A stretch of DNA of 26,827 nt from Chara braunii (taxonomy: Eukaryota > Streptophyta > Charophyceae > Charales > Characeae), in contig BFEA01000283.1 of the NCBI GenBank assembly GCA_003427395.1, positions 1,253,944 to 1,280,770 of the forward strand, given 5' to 3'. The translations under genes and the position numbers were made by a program. Under the pieces are notes generated by a model. The model ran no database searches and was not told the DNA's origin. It saw only the letters and a program-made list of their open reading frames with translations. Positions 12,252 through 21,889 of this stretch are shown here, in pieces (position 1 is the first letter of the stretch; each line of letters opens with the position of its first letter).

Positions 12252-13121
12252 CCCCATAAGTTTGGGGAGACCCAGTGCTTTGTTTCTTTTGGTTTTGATT
12301 GAAGCATCAGACCCTTCTATAAGTTTAGGGAGTTTGATTGCTTTGGAGGCAAGGATGTCCCCATAAGTTTGGGGAGACCTAGTATTGTGGCTTGCATGGA
12401 GGGTCAGGCTGTTCTGTAAGTTCAGGTGGCCTGACTGCTCTGACCTGCGAGGGTTGACTATGTTCGATATTCAGGAGCTCAGGGCGCTTTATAAGTTTAG
12501 GTACTCTGAGCTGCCTTGCTCCTTGGGTTTTTCTTAAGTTTCTTTGTTTTTCAACGAGGGGACCGAGCTGTTCTGTAAGTTCAGGTGGCTCAATCTCTTC
12601 CTGCTTTTATTCTGAAAAAGTAATCTTTGGGAAAAGGGCAAACCCTTCTCTAAGTTCAGGGGGTCTGACTCAATGCCACACACATATTGGATCAAAGAGA
12701 AACGAATCAGGCAGAGAGTCAGACTGTTATGTAAGTTCAGGTGTTCTGACTCAAAGCGCGCACATGCTGGAACCCAAAGTTTATAACTTGGCTATATTTT
12801 ATTATTATCCTATCTATGAACGAACTAATCAGACTGTTCTATAAGTTTAGGTGGTCTGACTATAGCCTATCACAACCTGAAAAAAGTAAAATTAAGAATA
12901 AAATTGGTGGTAAGTTGGGGCAGGTTGAACTTAAGTTAGTTCAGTCATATGCAACCTTAGAAAACTAAGTGCAAATAATTATATATAACTTGGATATCTT
13001 AAACAGTTCAGGGCGACTAGGATGGCCTAGTCACATGCCCAAAGAAGAGAAAAGTAGTTGTGCCCTCTGTTTTGTGTATAACTTGGCTAAGCTAGGCATG
13101 TCCCATAAGTTTGGGTGGCCT
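12252..13121 (+). repeat. Array of about ten stem-loops with covarying arms
   Basis: Each copy has a loop containing TAAGTT or ATAAGTTT flanked by short inverted arms. Inner arms change together: CCCC/GGGG (12252, 12359), CTG/CAG (12414, 12573), CTA/TAG (12839), CCC/GGG (13102). Several copies have a second outer pair: GTCAGGC/GCCTGAC (12403/12429), AGCTCAG/CTGAGCT (12476/12506), GAGC/GCTC (12565/12588), GAGTCAGA/TCTGACTC (12716/12745), ATCAGAC/GTCTGAC (12828/12854, six pairs), AGGC/GCCT (13094/13118). Spacing is irregular. A related TGAAC/GTTCA hairpin with TTAAGTTA in the loop lies at 12926-12943. No ORF covers the array. Strand is nominal. Confidence 0.8.
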
Positions 13122-13449
13122 GACTTTACGCCTTATTTAAGCTGGGTATAAAGGGCTAAATCATTGAAAGATTACGAACTATTGTTTATCCAGGTTGACT
13201 TAGGGCTGGTGAGAATACTTACCTCTGTGGTTTGGCCTGCATGTGGTTGGGTGAGATGGCTACCTGATCTGAGTTTCAGTTTGATAGGTAGTTGTTTTAG
13301 ATGCTCGCCACGGGCTAGAGCCATAGGAGTTAGATTTAATTGCTCCATTTTGTGAGCTAAGTTTTTTTTTCTTAGATCAATTCTCGCATTTTCTGGGATC
13401 TTTTGTTATACTTGGCTTTGTATAAATCTTGGCAAGCTACTTTCTCTAC

Positions 13450-13987
13450 GGGAAGCGCTGCCGAAATTTCTATGAATCCAAGGAGTGCTGCCAAATTTTT
13501 GCTAATTTAGGGAGTGCTGCCAAATCTTGTACAAATCTTGGCTTTGTTCAACTTGTCTTTTCTTTTATATCTGACTTAGTAAAAATCGGGAAAGTCTCAT
13601 TTTCTAAAGGGAGTGCTGCCAAATGTTTGCTAATTCAGGGAGTTAGACAAAATTGGACTTTGAGAAGTCAAAGTTAGTTTCAAGTTCTGAACTTAGCTTT
13701 GTATAAATCTTGGACTAACATTTTTCCAAAGGGAGTGTTGCCGAAATTTCTACAAATCTAAGGAGTTGTTAAATTTTGTCTTGACCGAAACTCGAGCTAT
13801 TGTGAGTTCAAATATGAGATAGTATAAATCTGGGAAGTCTCCTTTTCTAAAGGGAGTGCTGCCCAAATTTTTACTAATTCAGGGAGTTAGACAAAATTTA
13901 ACTTTCTTGAGTTAGAGATTATTTCTGCTTTCATATTTGAGCGTATATAAATTCTGGACATACAGTTTTCCTACGGGAAGCGCTGCC
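13450..13987 (+). repeat. Degenerate ~122-bp tandem repeat with GGGAGTGCTGCC core
   Basis: The core GGGAGTGCTGCC or GGGAAGCGCTGCC appears at 13450, 13482 (one base shorter), 13510, 13609, 13731, 13852 and 13975. The last four are spaced 122, 121 and 123 bp, and share flanks such as GTATAAATC upstream and an AAATTT-like word downstream. It follows the stem-loop array directly, so both may belong to one non-coding unit. Confidence 0.75.
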
Positions 13988-14065
13988 AAATTTTTTCTAG
14001 TTTAAAAGAGTTAGATTATATTTCGACAGGTGGCGATTCTGGTAATCCACCCTGGATAGGGGACA

Positions 14066-14123
14066 TTATGCCATAAGTCTACCTTTCTTTGGGGCGCTGG
14101 CTTAGAGGTAGACTTAGACATAA
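14066..14123. repeat. Long-stem inverted repeat at the end of the repeat field
   Basis: AAGTCTACCT (14075-14084) pairs perfectly with AGGTAGACTT (14106-14115) across a 21-nt loop. TTATG (14066-14070) pairs with CATAA (14119-14123) outside it. Confidence 0.75.
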
Positions 14124-15699
14124 TTAATTAGGAGGATTCTGAGTGAGACTGTGATATGGAGATCATTCTCCATGAACTTATGATTTTAGCTTGGGGCATT
14201 GACCTGTCTTGTGCTACATGTCCTCTTGATCGTGTGACTCAGCATTTGGACTAGTTTCAGCTTGATCCCACGAGGATCATCTTCTGTTATCAGTAATAAC
14301 AGGTCGGTTGGTTGATCGTCGACTTATCGGCTCACGATACAACTTTGCTTACACCTGTACCTCAACTTGATTGCCTTAGCCCTATAATTTGATATGTTTC
14401 TTTGAGGGCTGTAACCGGGCGTCTTTTAAATGACCATTATAAAAAAAACCTGTGAGATTTATGGAGATTTTGACCATGACTGAGACTCGAGTGTGTGAGG
14501 CCTGGTGTGAGTTACAGGCAACAGTAAAGTTGACCACATTGGTGTATGGCAATGTGGCTATTGTGTGTGTCTGTGTTTTATGCAGGTTAGTATTTTGGAG
14601 CTTGGTATATGGGTCATATTTTGGAGGCAGTGAGAATGACAACCATGTGTCGCACGACCTGCATACCTGATGGGTCTATGTTTCCCCTTCTTTTGTTGTT
14701 ATCTCGATATCTGATTTGATATATTGGATGATTTTGCTTGTTAATTTTTATAGTTGGACGTTGTAGTCCGTGGCAGCCGTCAAGCTCAAACCCCTTGACT
14801 TTTGCCCAGGCCTAGAGTAGGACTTACCACCAGGGCCGCAAGAAATGACTGCCCACCACAGGTATGGACCTGTGTACCACCCGCTCTGCACAGAGTGCAA
14901 AAGAGGGTGTGTGGTCTTCAACCGCGCTTGGTGATTGTCCAGCGTCGAGAGATTAACCCTCAAGGCGCGTGTCAGCCGACACTTGAGTGTCGAACGTGAC
15001 CCTCGAGATTAACGAGGGCCGCGCGAGTATGGGTGCTACATAGTACGCCATCATTGCGACCGCTTGCGTATGCTTGCATTGCAAGTCGATATGAGTTCGC
15101 CCTGCGTCCGCACGATTTTATACTAAGTCTCTCGCGCGACGCCTATCCGATTTCCGCATCGGAGAGTTATGGGTTGGCTACCGAGGGGCTAGGAGCGTTG
15201 TCGCGTTGTTTATGTTGTGTCGTTTCGTGTATATGTGTGTGTCTTGTTATCTTGTGGTCGTTAGAGTGGTGTGCGCATGGTGTGTGGGATGCGTCCTAGT
15301 CGACCGATGTCGAGCCGCGCTTGGGACTTCAACCCCTCGAGATGTCGGTTCGCGTGCGGGTCCGATAGAGGCATATTACCGCGCGTACCCCCTACGCTAA
15401 AGCGAACGAGAAACGCCCTCGACTGGTTCACCTCTGCGATTGCAACTGATTAGCTTCCGTACTGTGGACTGGTACCTCGGCGGGGATACGCCCATCGAAG
15501 GGAGGTGACAACTCCTGTAAGGTGGAGGTAAGATTGTGCGTCGCGTAGGCCCTGTCCTGTCGTAGGGGCTCGCGAGAGGTATGGATGGCGCACTTGGCCG
15601 GAGCGGCCTAAGGAAGCTCCACTTGTGTGTTTGTAACGAAGAATTTAAGCTAACTCCTGCGTGACGCGGCCGAGAGGGTCCCGCGCTGCCCCGTGCGGT
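14124..15699. other. Stretch without a supported gene; two small hairpins
   Basis: No known domain in any short ORF. Two hairpins sit close together: CGACACT/AGTGTCG with a 2-nt loop (14977-14992) and CCCTCG/CGAGGG with a 7-nt loop (15000-15018). At its upper end the open minus-strand frame of the protease continues to 15397, but similarity to protease fades near 15720, so this is probably the edge of a foreign segment. Confidence 0.35.
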
Positions 15700-17275
15700 G
15701 CCGGACCGATGTGCTCGACACCGCTCATCTTGCGCGTCCACGGTCTTCAGGACCACCCGGATTCCATCCAGACTTTGGATGGAGAGGGTCTGACTTCCAT
15801 CAGGTAAGTCAACCGTGGTAGCGTGAACCGCTCTCAGCCAGGTTTTACCGAGGATCAACTCGGAGGAACACTCTTTCAACAAAAATATTGGGGTCGAGGC
15901 CTCGACGCCTGCGACCTCGATCACGGGGTTGTGACACACCCCTTCTGCCATTTGTAGCTTGTTATCCGCTTCGACCATTGACATCGATACCCCCCTATCT
16001 ATTTCCAAGCCTAGCTACTGGGCAATAGAGTCTCTACATACCGTGGATTCGGACCCATTGTCTACCAGAGCCCTCATCTTCTTCCCACTCACCACCGCGT
16101 GGAGCTGGCCGCTCCCTAATACATAGAACTTTTTGGCATCCTCCCCCGAGAAGAAGTTAGCCGACAACTCCTCCATGGTAATTCGGGAGGACTGTACTTC
16201 TTCCTTGGCCGGACCTTCCCCCGGTACCGTGGGTCCCCTGGCGAGCGGGACTCTTACCTTCTTCGTGATGCTTAGGAGTTCTTCCCTAGCGCTTTTGCTG
16301 GCTGCTAGGTATTCCAGAAGCGTGCACTGCATAGGCTGCATCAGGGTTCTCTTAAGGGGAGCTACCGTGTCTATCTCATCCAAGGTGCATTTCATTTCGA
16401 ACTTTTCCGCCGCCCTCTTCCTAGGCGATTTGGGTGAAGTGGGCTCCTCCTTCTTTTCTTCCGCAACTTTGGCGTCGGCCATTTGTTGGTCGTCGTCGCC
16501 GCTCCTTCCTCCTCCATTTTCTGACACGTTCTCTTGGCTTTTAGATGTCTCGGCCCCAGCCTGTGTTCTTACCCTCAGGCAAGACCCGTCTTCTTCAGGG
16601 CGGGTCTCAACGAACTTGATGCTGGACACCTGGGGTTCCCTAATGGACACACCTCCTGGAGATTCCGTCATTTGGACATGGGATGAGTTGGAGGTGCCCC
16701 CAATTTTAAGTTTCTTCCCCAGGCTCGCCTCCTGGAGGGTTATTCTCTTGTCCACATTCACCTTCATTGACGGGTAGAAGGAGACCGCCTCTCCACCATC
16801 TCCCCACACAACCCATTTGTTTTCATTTAGCTTGACCACCCCCAACCTTAAGGCCTCCGTGAGATGAGGACAGTCCCTTTTGATGTGACTTTCTTCATTG
16901 CAATAAACACACCCACTTCGAGCTTGCTTGTTGTTGGGGCGCGGACCCCCTTGCATCACAGCGGCTATAGGCACAGGGGGAGTCGGCGGCGGTGACGCAG
17001 GTGGTGGCGGAGCCCTGACCTCAGGTCGCGCCCCAGTGGCCCTCACTTGAGGCGTCTCTCCCCACCTTCCATCCCTAGCATCCTTCCAATGAGAATTTTC
17101 CTAATCGGGGCCTCGGTTTCCTCCTATCTCCCGGTCATTTCTCCAGCCTCCTTGGTTTCCTGACGCGTTTCTCCATCCCGTTTGCCGTTCTCCCCATTGT
17201 GGACCAGGTGGACCAAATGGACCCGGGGGTGGTCTGTCACTCCCCCGAGGGCCATCGTTCCGTGTGTTGAGCATA
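15700..17275 (-). pseudogene. Retroelement nucleocapsid zinc knuckle and aspartic protease
   Basis: This continues gag downstream. The frame holds a Pro-rich linker, a zinc knuckle CVYCNEESHIKRDC (CX2CX4HX4C) at about 16910, a long charged linker rich in Glu, Lys and Ser, and a retropepsin: the active-site loop ALVDNGSESTV near 16055, then IFLLKECSSELILGKTWL at about 15870, the C-terminal half that would shape the substrate pocket. Retropepsins dimerise and cut Gag-Pol. Two in-frame TAG codons interrupt the frame: at 17101, before the knuckle, and at 16015, between the active site and the C-terminal half. The second is followed by CTAG, a context known to favour readthrough, though simple CAG-to-TAG decay is as likely. 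The frame is shifted by one relative to the capsid frame ending at 17276. Protease similarity ends near 15720. Confidence 0.85.
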
Positions 17276-18871
17276 CTACGAGCGCCATGTCCAGGGTTTC
17301 ATGTATTCCCTCACGTCCACTCCTCCTCCCGTGAAGACTACCTCGGCGACCTTCTCGAAATTGGCCGAGTCTCTTGGGGCTTTTTCAAGGACTTCTTTCC
17401 TTTTCTCCTCGGGTAGGTGCAACATAAACATTACGCACCTATCCACCTCCGACAACATCCCTCTATCCACTAGGGCTTGGGACAAGCGCTTGAACCTCCG
17501 GGTGAAGGCCACCAAGCTCTCTCGTTCTCCCCTCGTAACACGACGCAAGCCCTCTACGGTGGGGATTAGATCATCATACGCGAAAGTCCGTAATAGACCA
17601 CTTTTAAACGTCCTCCACCGCCCATCTGCTGGGTAGATAGCCCTAATTGTTGGGTCTAATTCCGGGTCCGAGTGCTGGATGAAGTGTTCTATCCACTCCT
17701 TCTCGGAGAACCTCTTCCGGTAAGTATAACTCTCCCACTTCTCGATGAACCCAGTCACATTACGTCCGTAAAAAAAAAGTGCTTCTAGGCCCAAGTTGAC
17801 GTCGTAGTAGGGGACTCTTCGGTCACCGTAACGACGGAAATAGGGTCCCTCCATAGGCCCGTCAATCACCGGATCGTACGGCTTGTACCAAGAGGGGTCC
17901 GGCTCCTCAATCCGTTGTCGGGGTCTCGGGGACCCCGAAGGTTCTTCCCCGTAGCGTCCTCTCTTATTCGGCCATTTCGTCTCCCAACGTGCGGGTTCCT
18001 GCCCCCTAAATCCTCTCCAGGCGTCCACCCCCGGACTTCTCCCCATTACCTCTCCGGGAGCCCATGCAGCATCCGATTCCCTCTCGGCCCACCTTCGTGG
18101 CCTACCGCCAGCTTCCGCCGACCTCTCTTCTCTCAGGTCCCTTCTATTCGGACCCCCTTCTTCTTCCCTCCTAGGTAGTCGGCACCCTACCCTACCTCCC
18201 GGAAACTCTTGTGCTTCTCCCATCCTTGCTTCTGCTTCCACTAGATCCGCCCATCAAGACTCCGCCGGAAGGCCCCTCGAGGCTTCGGTCGTCCCTTCTC
18301 TTACTGGCACCCGCGACTCTACCTCCCTATGTACTCGCACTTCCGCGCTAGCTCTTTGTCCCGCTAAGGCTTGCCTTTCTCCTGAGGCAGTCTCGGGGCT
18401 CCTTTTGGCCCACCTTCGTGGCCTACCGCCAGCTTCCGCCGACCTCTCATCTCTTAGATCCCATCTATCCAGACCCCCTTCTTCTTCTCTCTTAGGCGGT
18501 AGATGCCCTGGCCTATCTCTCGGAAATTCTGGAGCTCCTCCTACCCTCGCTTCGGCGTCCAATAGATCCGCCCACCGGGACTCTACGGGAAGGTCCCTTG
18601 GGGCTTTGGACGCCCCTTCTCTCACCGACGTTCGTGGCTCCACCTCCCTATGTACTCACACTCCCGCGCCACCTCTTTGTCCCTCCGAGGCTTGCCTTTC
18701 TCCTGAAGCCGTTTCTGGGCCCCTCTCGGCTCTGCTTATCGACTCTATACCCTCAGTCATTTCTTCCGTCACCCTACTTAGCCTAGCTCCCAACTTGGGG
18801 CTCTTCTCGACACTCCTTCTTACAGCCGTTTCTGGTGGACGGGAGAGTCCGGCGTCCACCTCACTCTCCAT
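17276..18871 (-). pseudogene. Retroelement gag: repeated N-terminus and capsid domain
   Basis: The frame starts at the ATG at 18871. Its N-terminal third is an Arg/Glu-rich, probably disordered region built of a 107-aa repeat. The capsid domain occupies the last ~190 residues before 17276: the retrotransposon-gag signature FFYGRNVTGFIEKWESYTY, then FSEKEWIEHF, FKSGLLRTFAYDDLIPTVEG, AFTRRFKRLSQALVDRG and SEVDRCVMFML. The domain would assemble the particle. TGA codons break the frame at 18656 and 18254. The repeat partner reads CGA where 18656 has TGA, which fits CpG decay; at 18254 the partner has CGG. The capsid frame stops at 17276, while the neighbouring frame continues toward the zinc knuckle, so a one-base shift occurred near 17280. 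Upstream, the accessory gene ending at 18890 is in the same frame. Confidence 0.85.
18086..18727 (-). repeat. 321-bp (107-codon) in-frame tandem repeat in gag
   Basis: Matching words are exactly 321 bp apart: GGCCCACCTTCGTGGCCTAC (18086 and 18407) and GCTTGCCTTTCTCCTGA (18369 and 18690). The unit encodes segments such as REEEGG, ERSAEAGGRPRRWA and PETASGERQ. Two copies are present, the second incomplete. Because 321 is a multiple of three, the duplication keeps the frame. Confidence 0.9.
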
Positions 18872-18889
18872 GCACCCTATCGTTATCCT

Positions 18890-19741
18890 CTAATCGCTCC
18901 CCTCACTATCGTCACTCCCTTCCGAACCGTCTTCTTCTCCCGAGTCCTTTTCCCCCTGACTCGATTCCTGGATCGTACTATCTTCTTCCGACTCCTCGTT
19001 CGTCACAGTCCACCAAGAGTCCCTTAATCGTTTTTCTTCACAGGCTGCTAAGGCCAAGTTGGCGATCTCTAGGTCGGAAATCCCCCTTACCCCCTCTTGA
19101 GAGCATCGCCTGATCAGGGCCCTATCCACCTCTCCGGGTTGTCCTCGAAACAAGGGTTTGATGAATTTTCCCACGAGCGCCCACCACTCAAAGTCTGTGT
19201 CTTCTCGCGATTCCCAACACTGGGTGAACAGTTCGTGACCCCCTTCTTCGCCTAATGGGAATTTCTCTATCACATGTCCCTAATTTCGGACCCTCCTTAC
19301 GGTTGCGTCGTCCGCGTAGAGTAGATGGTAGGCCCAGGTTGGGATCTCCCAGGTTCTCCTGTGAGCGGCCCTTGGAACTTCCGACCTTCCTCGGTATTCC
19401 ACTCTATCAACCACGCGTCCCTCGGCGCCGCCCCCTCTCAATCTCCTCAGTCGGTCTAGGGCCTTTCGAGCGATGTCTAGGGGGTCTTTCCCCTCCGCTA
19501 ACTCGGTTGCGAAGAACCGTCGGTCTTCGGGAGACAGAAAGATCTCTGCCTTCCTAGTGCGGCTTCCCCCTTCGGAGACCACCGAGAACCGCACCACCGT
19601 CTCTTGCCCGTAGATCTCGAAGAACTTTGTAGACACCACTCCTTCGCCTCTAACCCGGGGGAGGGTTACCCCATACCTCTCTCCCGATTTCCAAGCTCTC
19701 TTTAAAGTACCAACTGGGTCCCCCCTATCGTATCTAATCAT
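18890..19741 (-). pseudogene. Accessory protein, family B subtype 2, copy 2, in frame with gag
   Basis: Unrecognised protein. I start it at the ATG at 19741, 8 nt after the preceding stop, because the subtype partner at 21164 begins with the same Met-Ile-Arg. It shares with that copy VTLPR, the strand-like AEIFLSPED motif, EGKDPL, EVPR, and a C-terminal helical segment, here ISDLEIANLALAACEEKR. The C-terminus is very acidic (Glu, Asp, Ser). A TAG at 19280 divides it after VRRVRN; the frame stays open beyond it to a TAG at 18890, and then continues in the same frame into gag. So it may be read as one protein through leaky stops, as a separate gene, or as a decayed fusion to gag. Function unknown. 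Confidence 0.6.
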
Positions 19742-19749
19742 TGGGGGCC

Positions 19750-20241
19750 TCACCTCACGCCGGCCAACCTCGCGGCGGCCTCTACCAGCGAGTCCTCACA
19801 CTTAACGCGACCGATCTCTCCTTCCTCGCGCAGTGTCTGGCGCAAGGCCCCTTCGTACTCTCCCGTCCTATCCCAAAATCGCGTATCCACAAGGTGGATC
19901 CTAGATGCGAGCAGAATTCCTAGATATCTAGAATCTTCTTCGAATCTTCTCTCTACTTCCGACAACGGCTCTCTCCAAGTCCTCGAGGACCTCACCCCAC
20001 TTGCCTCTCTAATGTAGACTGAAAAGCTAGCGAGCGTGGTCCAGAGCCTCCTTTTCCATAAGGCCAGCCGTCGGACCTCTACTAGAAATTCCTTCTCGAC
20101 ACGGATCACTCGATCCTCTCCAAGTTCCGGATTAAGTTTCACACTTCCCTCGACCTTAATTTCGTTACCGTCTTCGCAAGTCCCTAATTTCCAACAAATC
20201 CTATTGGAGACGAACGTAGCTCTCGTACCCTCTCCCCTCAC
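19750..20241 (-). CDS. Accessory ORF of 163 aa, unknown function
   Basis: Unrecognised. It opens with GTG at 20241, which overlaps the TGA of the previous ORF as GTGA; the frame has no ATG anywhere, so either GTG is used, an ancestral ATG was lost, or it is read another way. The N-terminal half looks mixed strand (TFVSNRICWKLGTCEDGNEI), the C-terminal half helical and charged, ending LVEAAARLAGVR. The end is weakly like the C-terminal helix of family B, which I cannot test. The frame is intact over 163 codons, unlike several neighbours. The next gene's ATG follows 8 nt after its stop. Confidence 0.55.
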   Translation of the reverse strand: MRGEGTRATFVSNRICWKLGTCEDGNEIKVEGSVKLNPELGEDRVIRVEKEFLVEVRRLALWKRRLWTTLASFSVYIREASGVRSSRTWREPLSEVERRFEEDSRYLGILLASRIHLVDTRFWDRTGEYEGALRQTLREEGEIGRVKCEDSLVEAAARLAGVR

Positions 20242-20426
20242 CGAGCGAGAAGATCTATCGTTAACTCGTCTAGGATTGCGATCGCAGCTATCTCCAATAG
20301 TTTGATCCTAGCTAGGGATTTAGGCCTCGCCCTTCTTTCTTCCTCCCAACACAGAGTAAGTATCCGGAGAACTTCTTCTCTCACCCTTTCCAACCCCATA
20401 AGCTCGCCAAGGTCAGGCTCGCTCAT
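20238..20426 (-). CDS. Small helical accessory ORF of 62 aa
   Basis: Unrecognised. It starts at the ATG at 20426, 14 nt inside the end of the upstream gene, and its TGA overlaps the GTG of the next ORF. The whole product looks alpha-helical and amphipathic: a charged first half (LERVREEVLRILTLCWEEE) and a hydrophobic stretch LLEIAAIAILDELTIDLL near the end, too broken by charge to be a clear membrane segment. No motif suggests a role. A small size would normally make an ORF doubtful, but the tight overlaps on both sides support it. Confidence 0.5.
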   Translation of the reverse strand: MSEPDLGELMGLERVREEVLRILTLCWEEERRARPKSLARIKLLEIAAIAILDELTIDLLAR

Positions 20427-21164
20427 CCCCTAGTTTCCGTCGGCGACACGCGATCGCGATCCGAATTAGATCCGAGGGGTCCAATCCTCCTAACTCCCCT
20501 TCGCAGATCTTACCCAAGTATCTCCACGATATCTTTGATTCCCTCGCGTGTCGACCCCACCCTTCAAAGGCGTAACCCATATCCTCTAGAGTCGACCAGT
20601 CATCTCCATAAGGATCCCGGAAACACCATGTTAGCAAGGTATGGAGGTCCGATCCCGTAAACCGGAACTGGTTTGGATGGAAATCCTTCTCCCTACCGCC
20701 CTCTTGACTACCTCGGAGGGGTAGATCCGCTCAAGGATGAAATGGGGAACTCCCACCGGCTCACTGGAGATGGACTGTGGTATCTCCTCCCACCCCCCAT
20801 AGGTCACTCGATATTCTTCTTCGCACCCTTCGCGAGGCTTCACCTCCTCTACTATCTCTTCTAGTCGATCTCTTACGGCTTGCACGTCCCAGAGAGGGTC
20901 CTTCCCAGCCTGCAAGTTGCGTGCTATTTCTATAAGGCCCTCCTTCGAAAGGAATATTTGGGCTTCCCCAATCACTACCTTCCCCTCGCTACTCACCGCT
21001 AATCGCACGAACGCCTTCCCACGCCGGATTACCCCTTCTTCTCTCAGGAGGGTCTTTATTGGTCCTTCCAATCAGGCTCTAGGTAGAGTGACACGGACAA
21101 CTTCCCCGGTATCTTCTATCGGTTCTATTGACGCCCAGAGAGTTCTAAGGACCCTCCTTATCAT
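20413..21164 (-). pseudogene. Accessory protein, family B subtype 2, copy 1, frameshifted
   Basis: Unrecognised family. The ATG at 21164 shares its A with the TGA of the preceding gene (TGATG). The product begins MIRRVLRTLW, reaches VTLPRA, and meets a TGA at 21072. The same frame then continues with AQIFLSKEGL, AGKDPL and EIPQS down to VKRAVGRR. There homology switches frame near 20700: the frame ending at 20413 carries LLTWCFRDPY and LDPSDLIRIAIACRRRKL, the counterparts of the C-terminal segment of the copy at 18890-19741. One nonsense change plus one shift therefore turn a ~250-aa gene into pieces. Length and motif order match the intact relatives. Confidence 0.6.
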
Positions 21165-21889
21165 CAGCCTTCGAACCCCCGCCGGTTCGCCACCTGCTCT
21201 TCCCCGAAGAGGCGGGCATACGGGACGTCCGCTACGTGAGCTCTGATCTCCTCAAATTCTCTCAACCTCCCGAATATTGTGGACAATTCTCCTCTTGGAG
21301 GAACCCCCGCGTCCACGCACCGCGTGTAGAGCCAGAACAAACCCCTAGCCCGCACTCCGGACTCCCGAGCCACTCTAAGCACCGCTACTACCCTCTCCTC
21401 CGGGTCCCTCAAGAACGAGTTGGCCAAGAATTGGGGTAAGTTCGCGTGGAGGACCCCAGACGCACGAGGGACCTCACCAGGCTCGACGAAGGACACTGGA
21501 GTCCATGACTCGAAAATCCCTTCCTCGTAATCAGCTAGCACCAAGTTATTCGCTACCAGCCTCGCGGACTCTCGGTATTCCGTATGGGTCACTTGCCCAG
21601 TTGCTAAGCCCCTCCACACTTCAGTCCACGCCTCCTCGTTGAGGAAGATCGTAGCCCGAATCTCTAGGAAGCGACCGAGGTTCGGTGGGCCTCCTCTTTG
21701 CACTCCTTCCTTCCAAGTGTACCTGCGAGCTCGAACCCACACGAAGGCCCCTTCTCTTATCACTCCACCTTTCTCAACGCTCATCCAGTAAGGGGTCACG
21801 CGAGGGTCACCCAGAATCAAGACTTTACCCGCGTCACTAGCCTCTATCGACTCTACCGCCCCGTTCTCACTAAGTACAAATCTCACCAT
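21164..21889 (-). CDS. Accessory protein, family B subtype 1, copy 3, intact, 241 aa
   Basis: Unrecognised, and one of the two best-preserved members of the family. It starts at the ATG at 21889, 20 nt inside the end of the preceding copy, and its TGA overlaps the next ATG by one base. Shared landmarks with the copy at 22539: MVR start, GAFVW at residues 47-51, a strand-like IFLNEEAW at 81-88, VPRASG at 140-145, EERVVAVLR at about 164-172, and YTRCVD at 188-193. The first ~120 residues look beta-rich, the last ~90 helical. There is no signal peptide, membrane segment or familiar catalytic motif. Even motif spacing between copies argues for a folded protein that was under selection. Confidence 0.75.
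   Translation of the reverse strand: MVRFVLSENGAVESIEASDAGKVLILGDPRVTPYWMSVEKGGVIREGAFVWVRARRYTWKEGVQRGGPPNLGRFLEIRATIFLNEEAWTEVWRGLATGQVTHTEYRESARLVANNLVLADYEEGIFESWTPVSFVEPGEVPRASGVLHANLPQFLANSFLRDPEERVVAVLRVARESGVRARGLFWLYTRCVDAGVPPRGELSTIFGRLREFEEIRAHVADVPYARLFGEEQVANRRGFEG

Noticed and set aside
12414-12600. GTAAGT words as splice donors
   Set aside because: The word is part of the repeated hairpin loop and is lost (ATAAGT) in several copies; no exon structure surrounds it.
16133-16777. 214-codon plus-strand ORF
   Set aside because: Antisense shadow of the linker and protease frame, which has a clear zinc knuckle and protease motifs.
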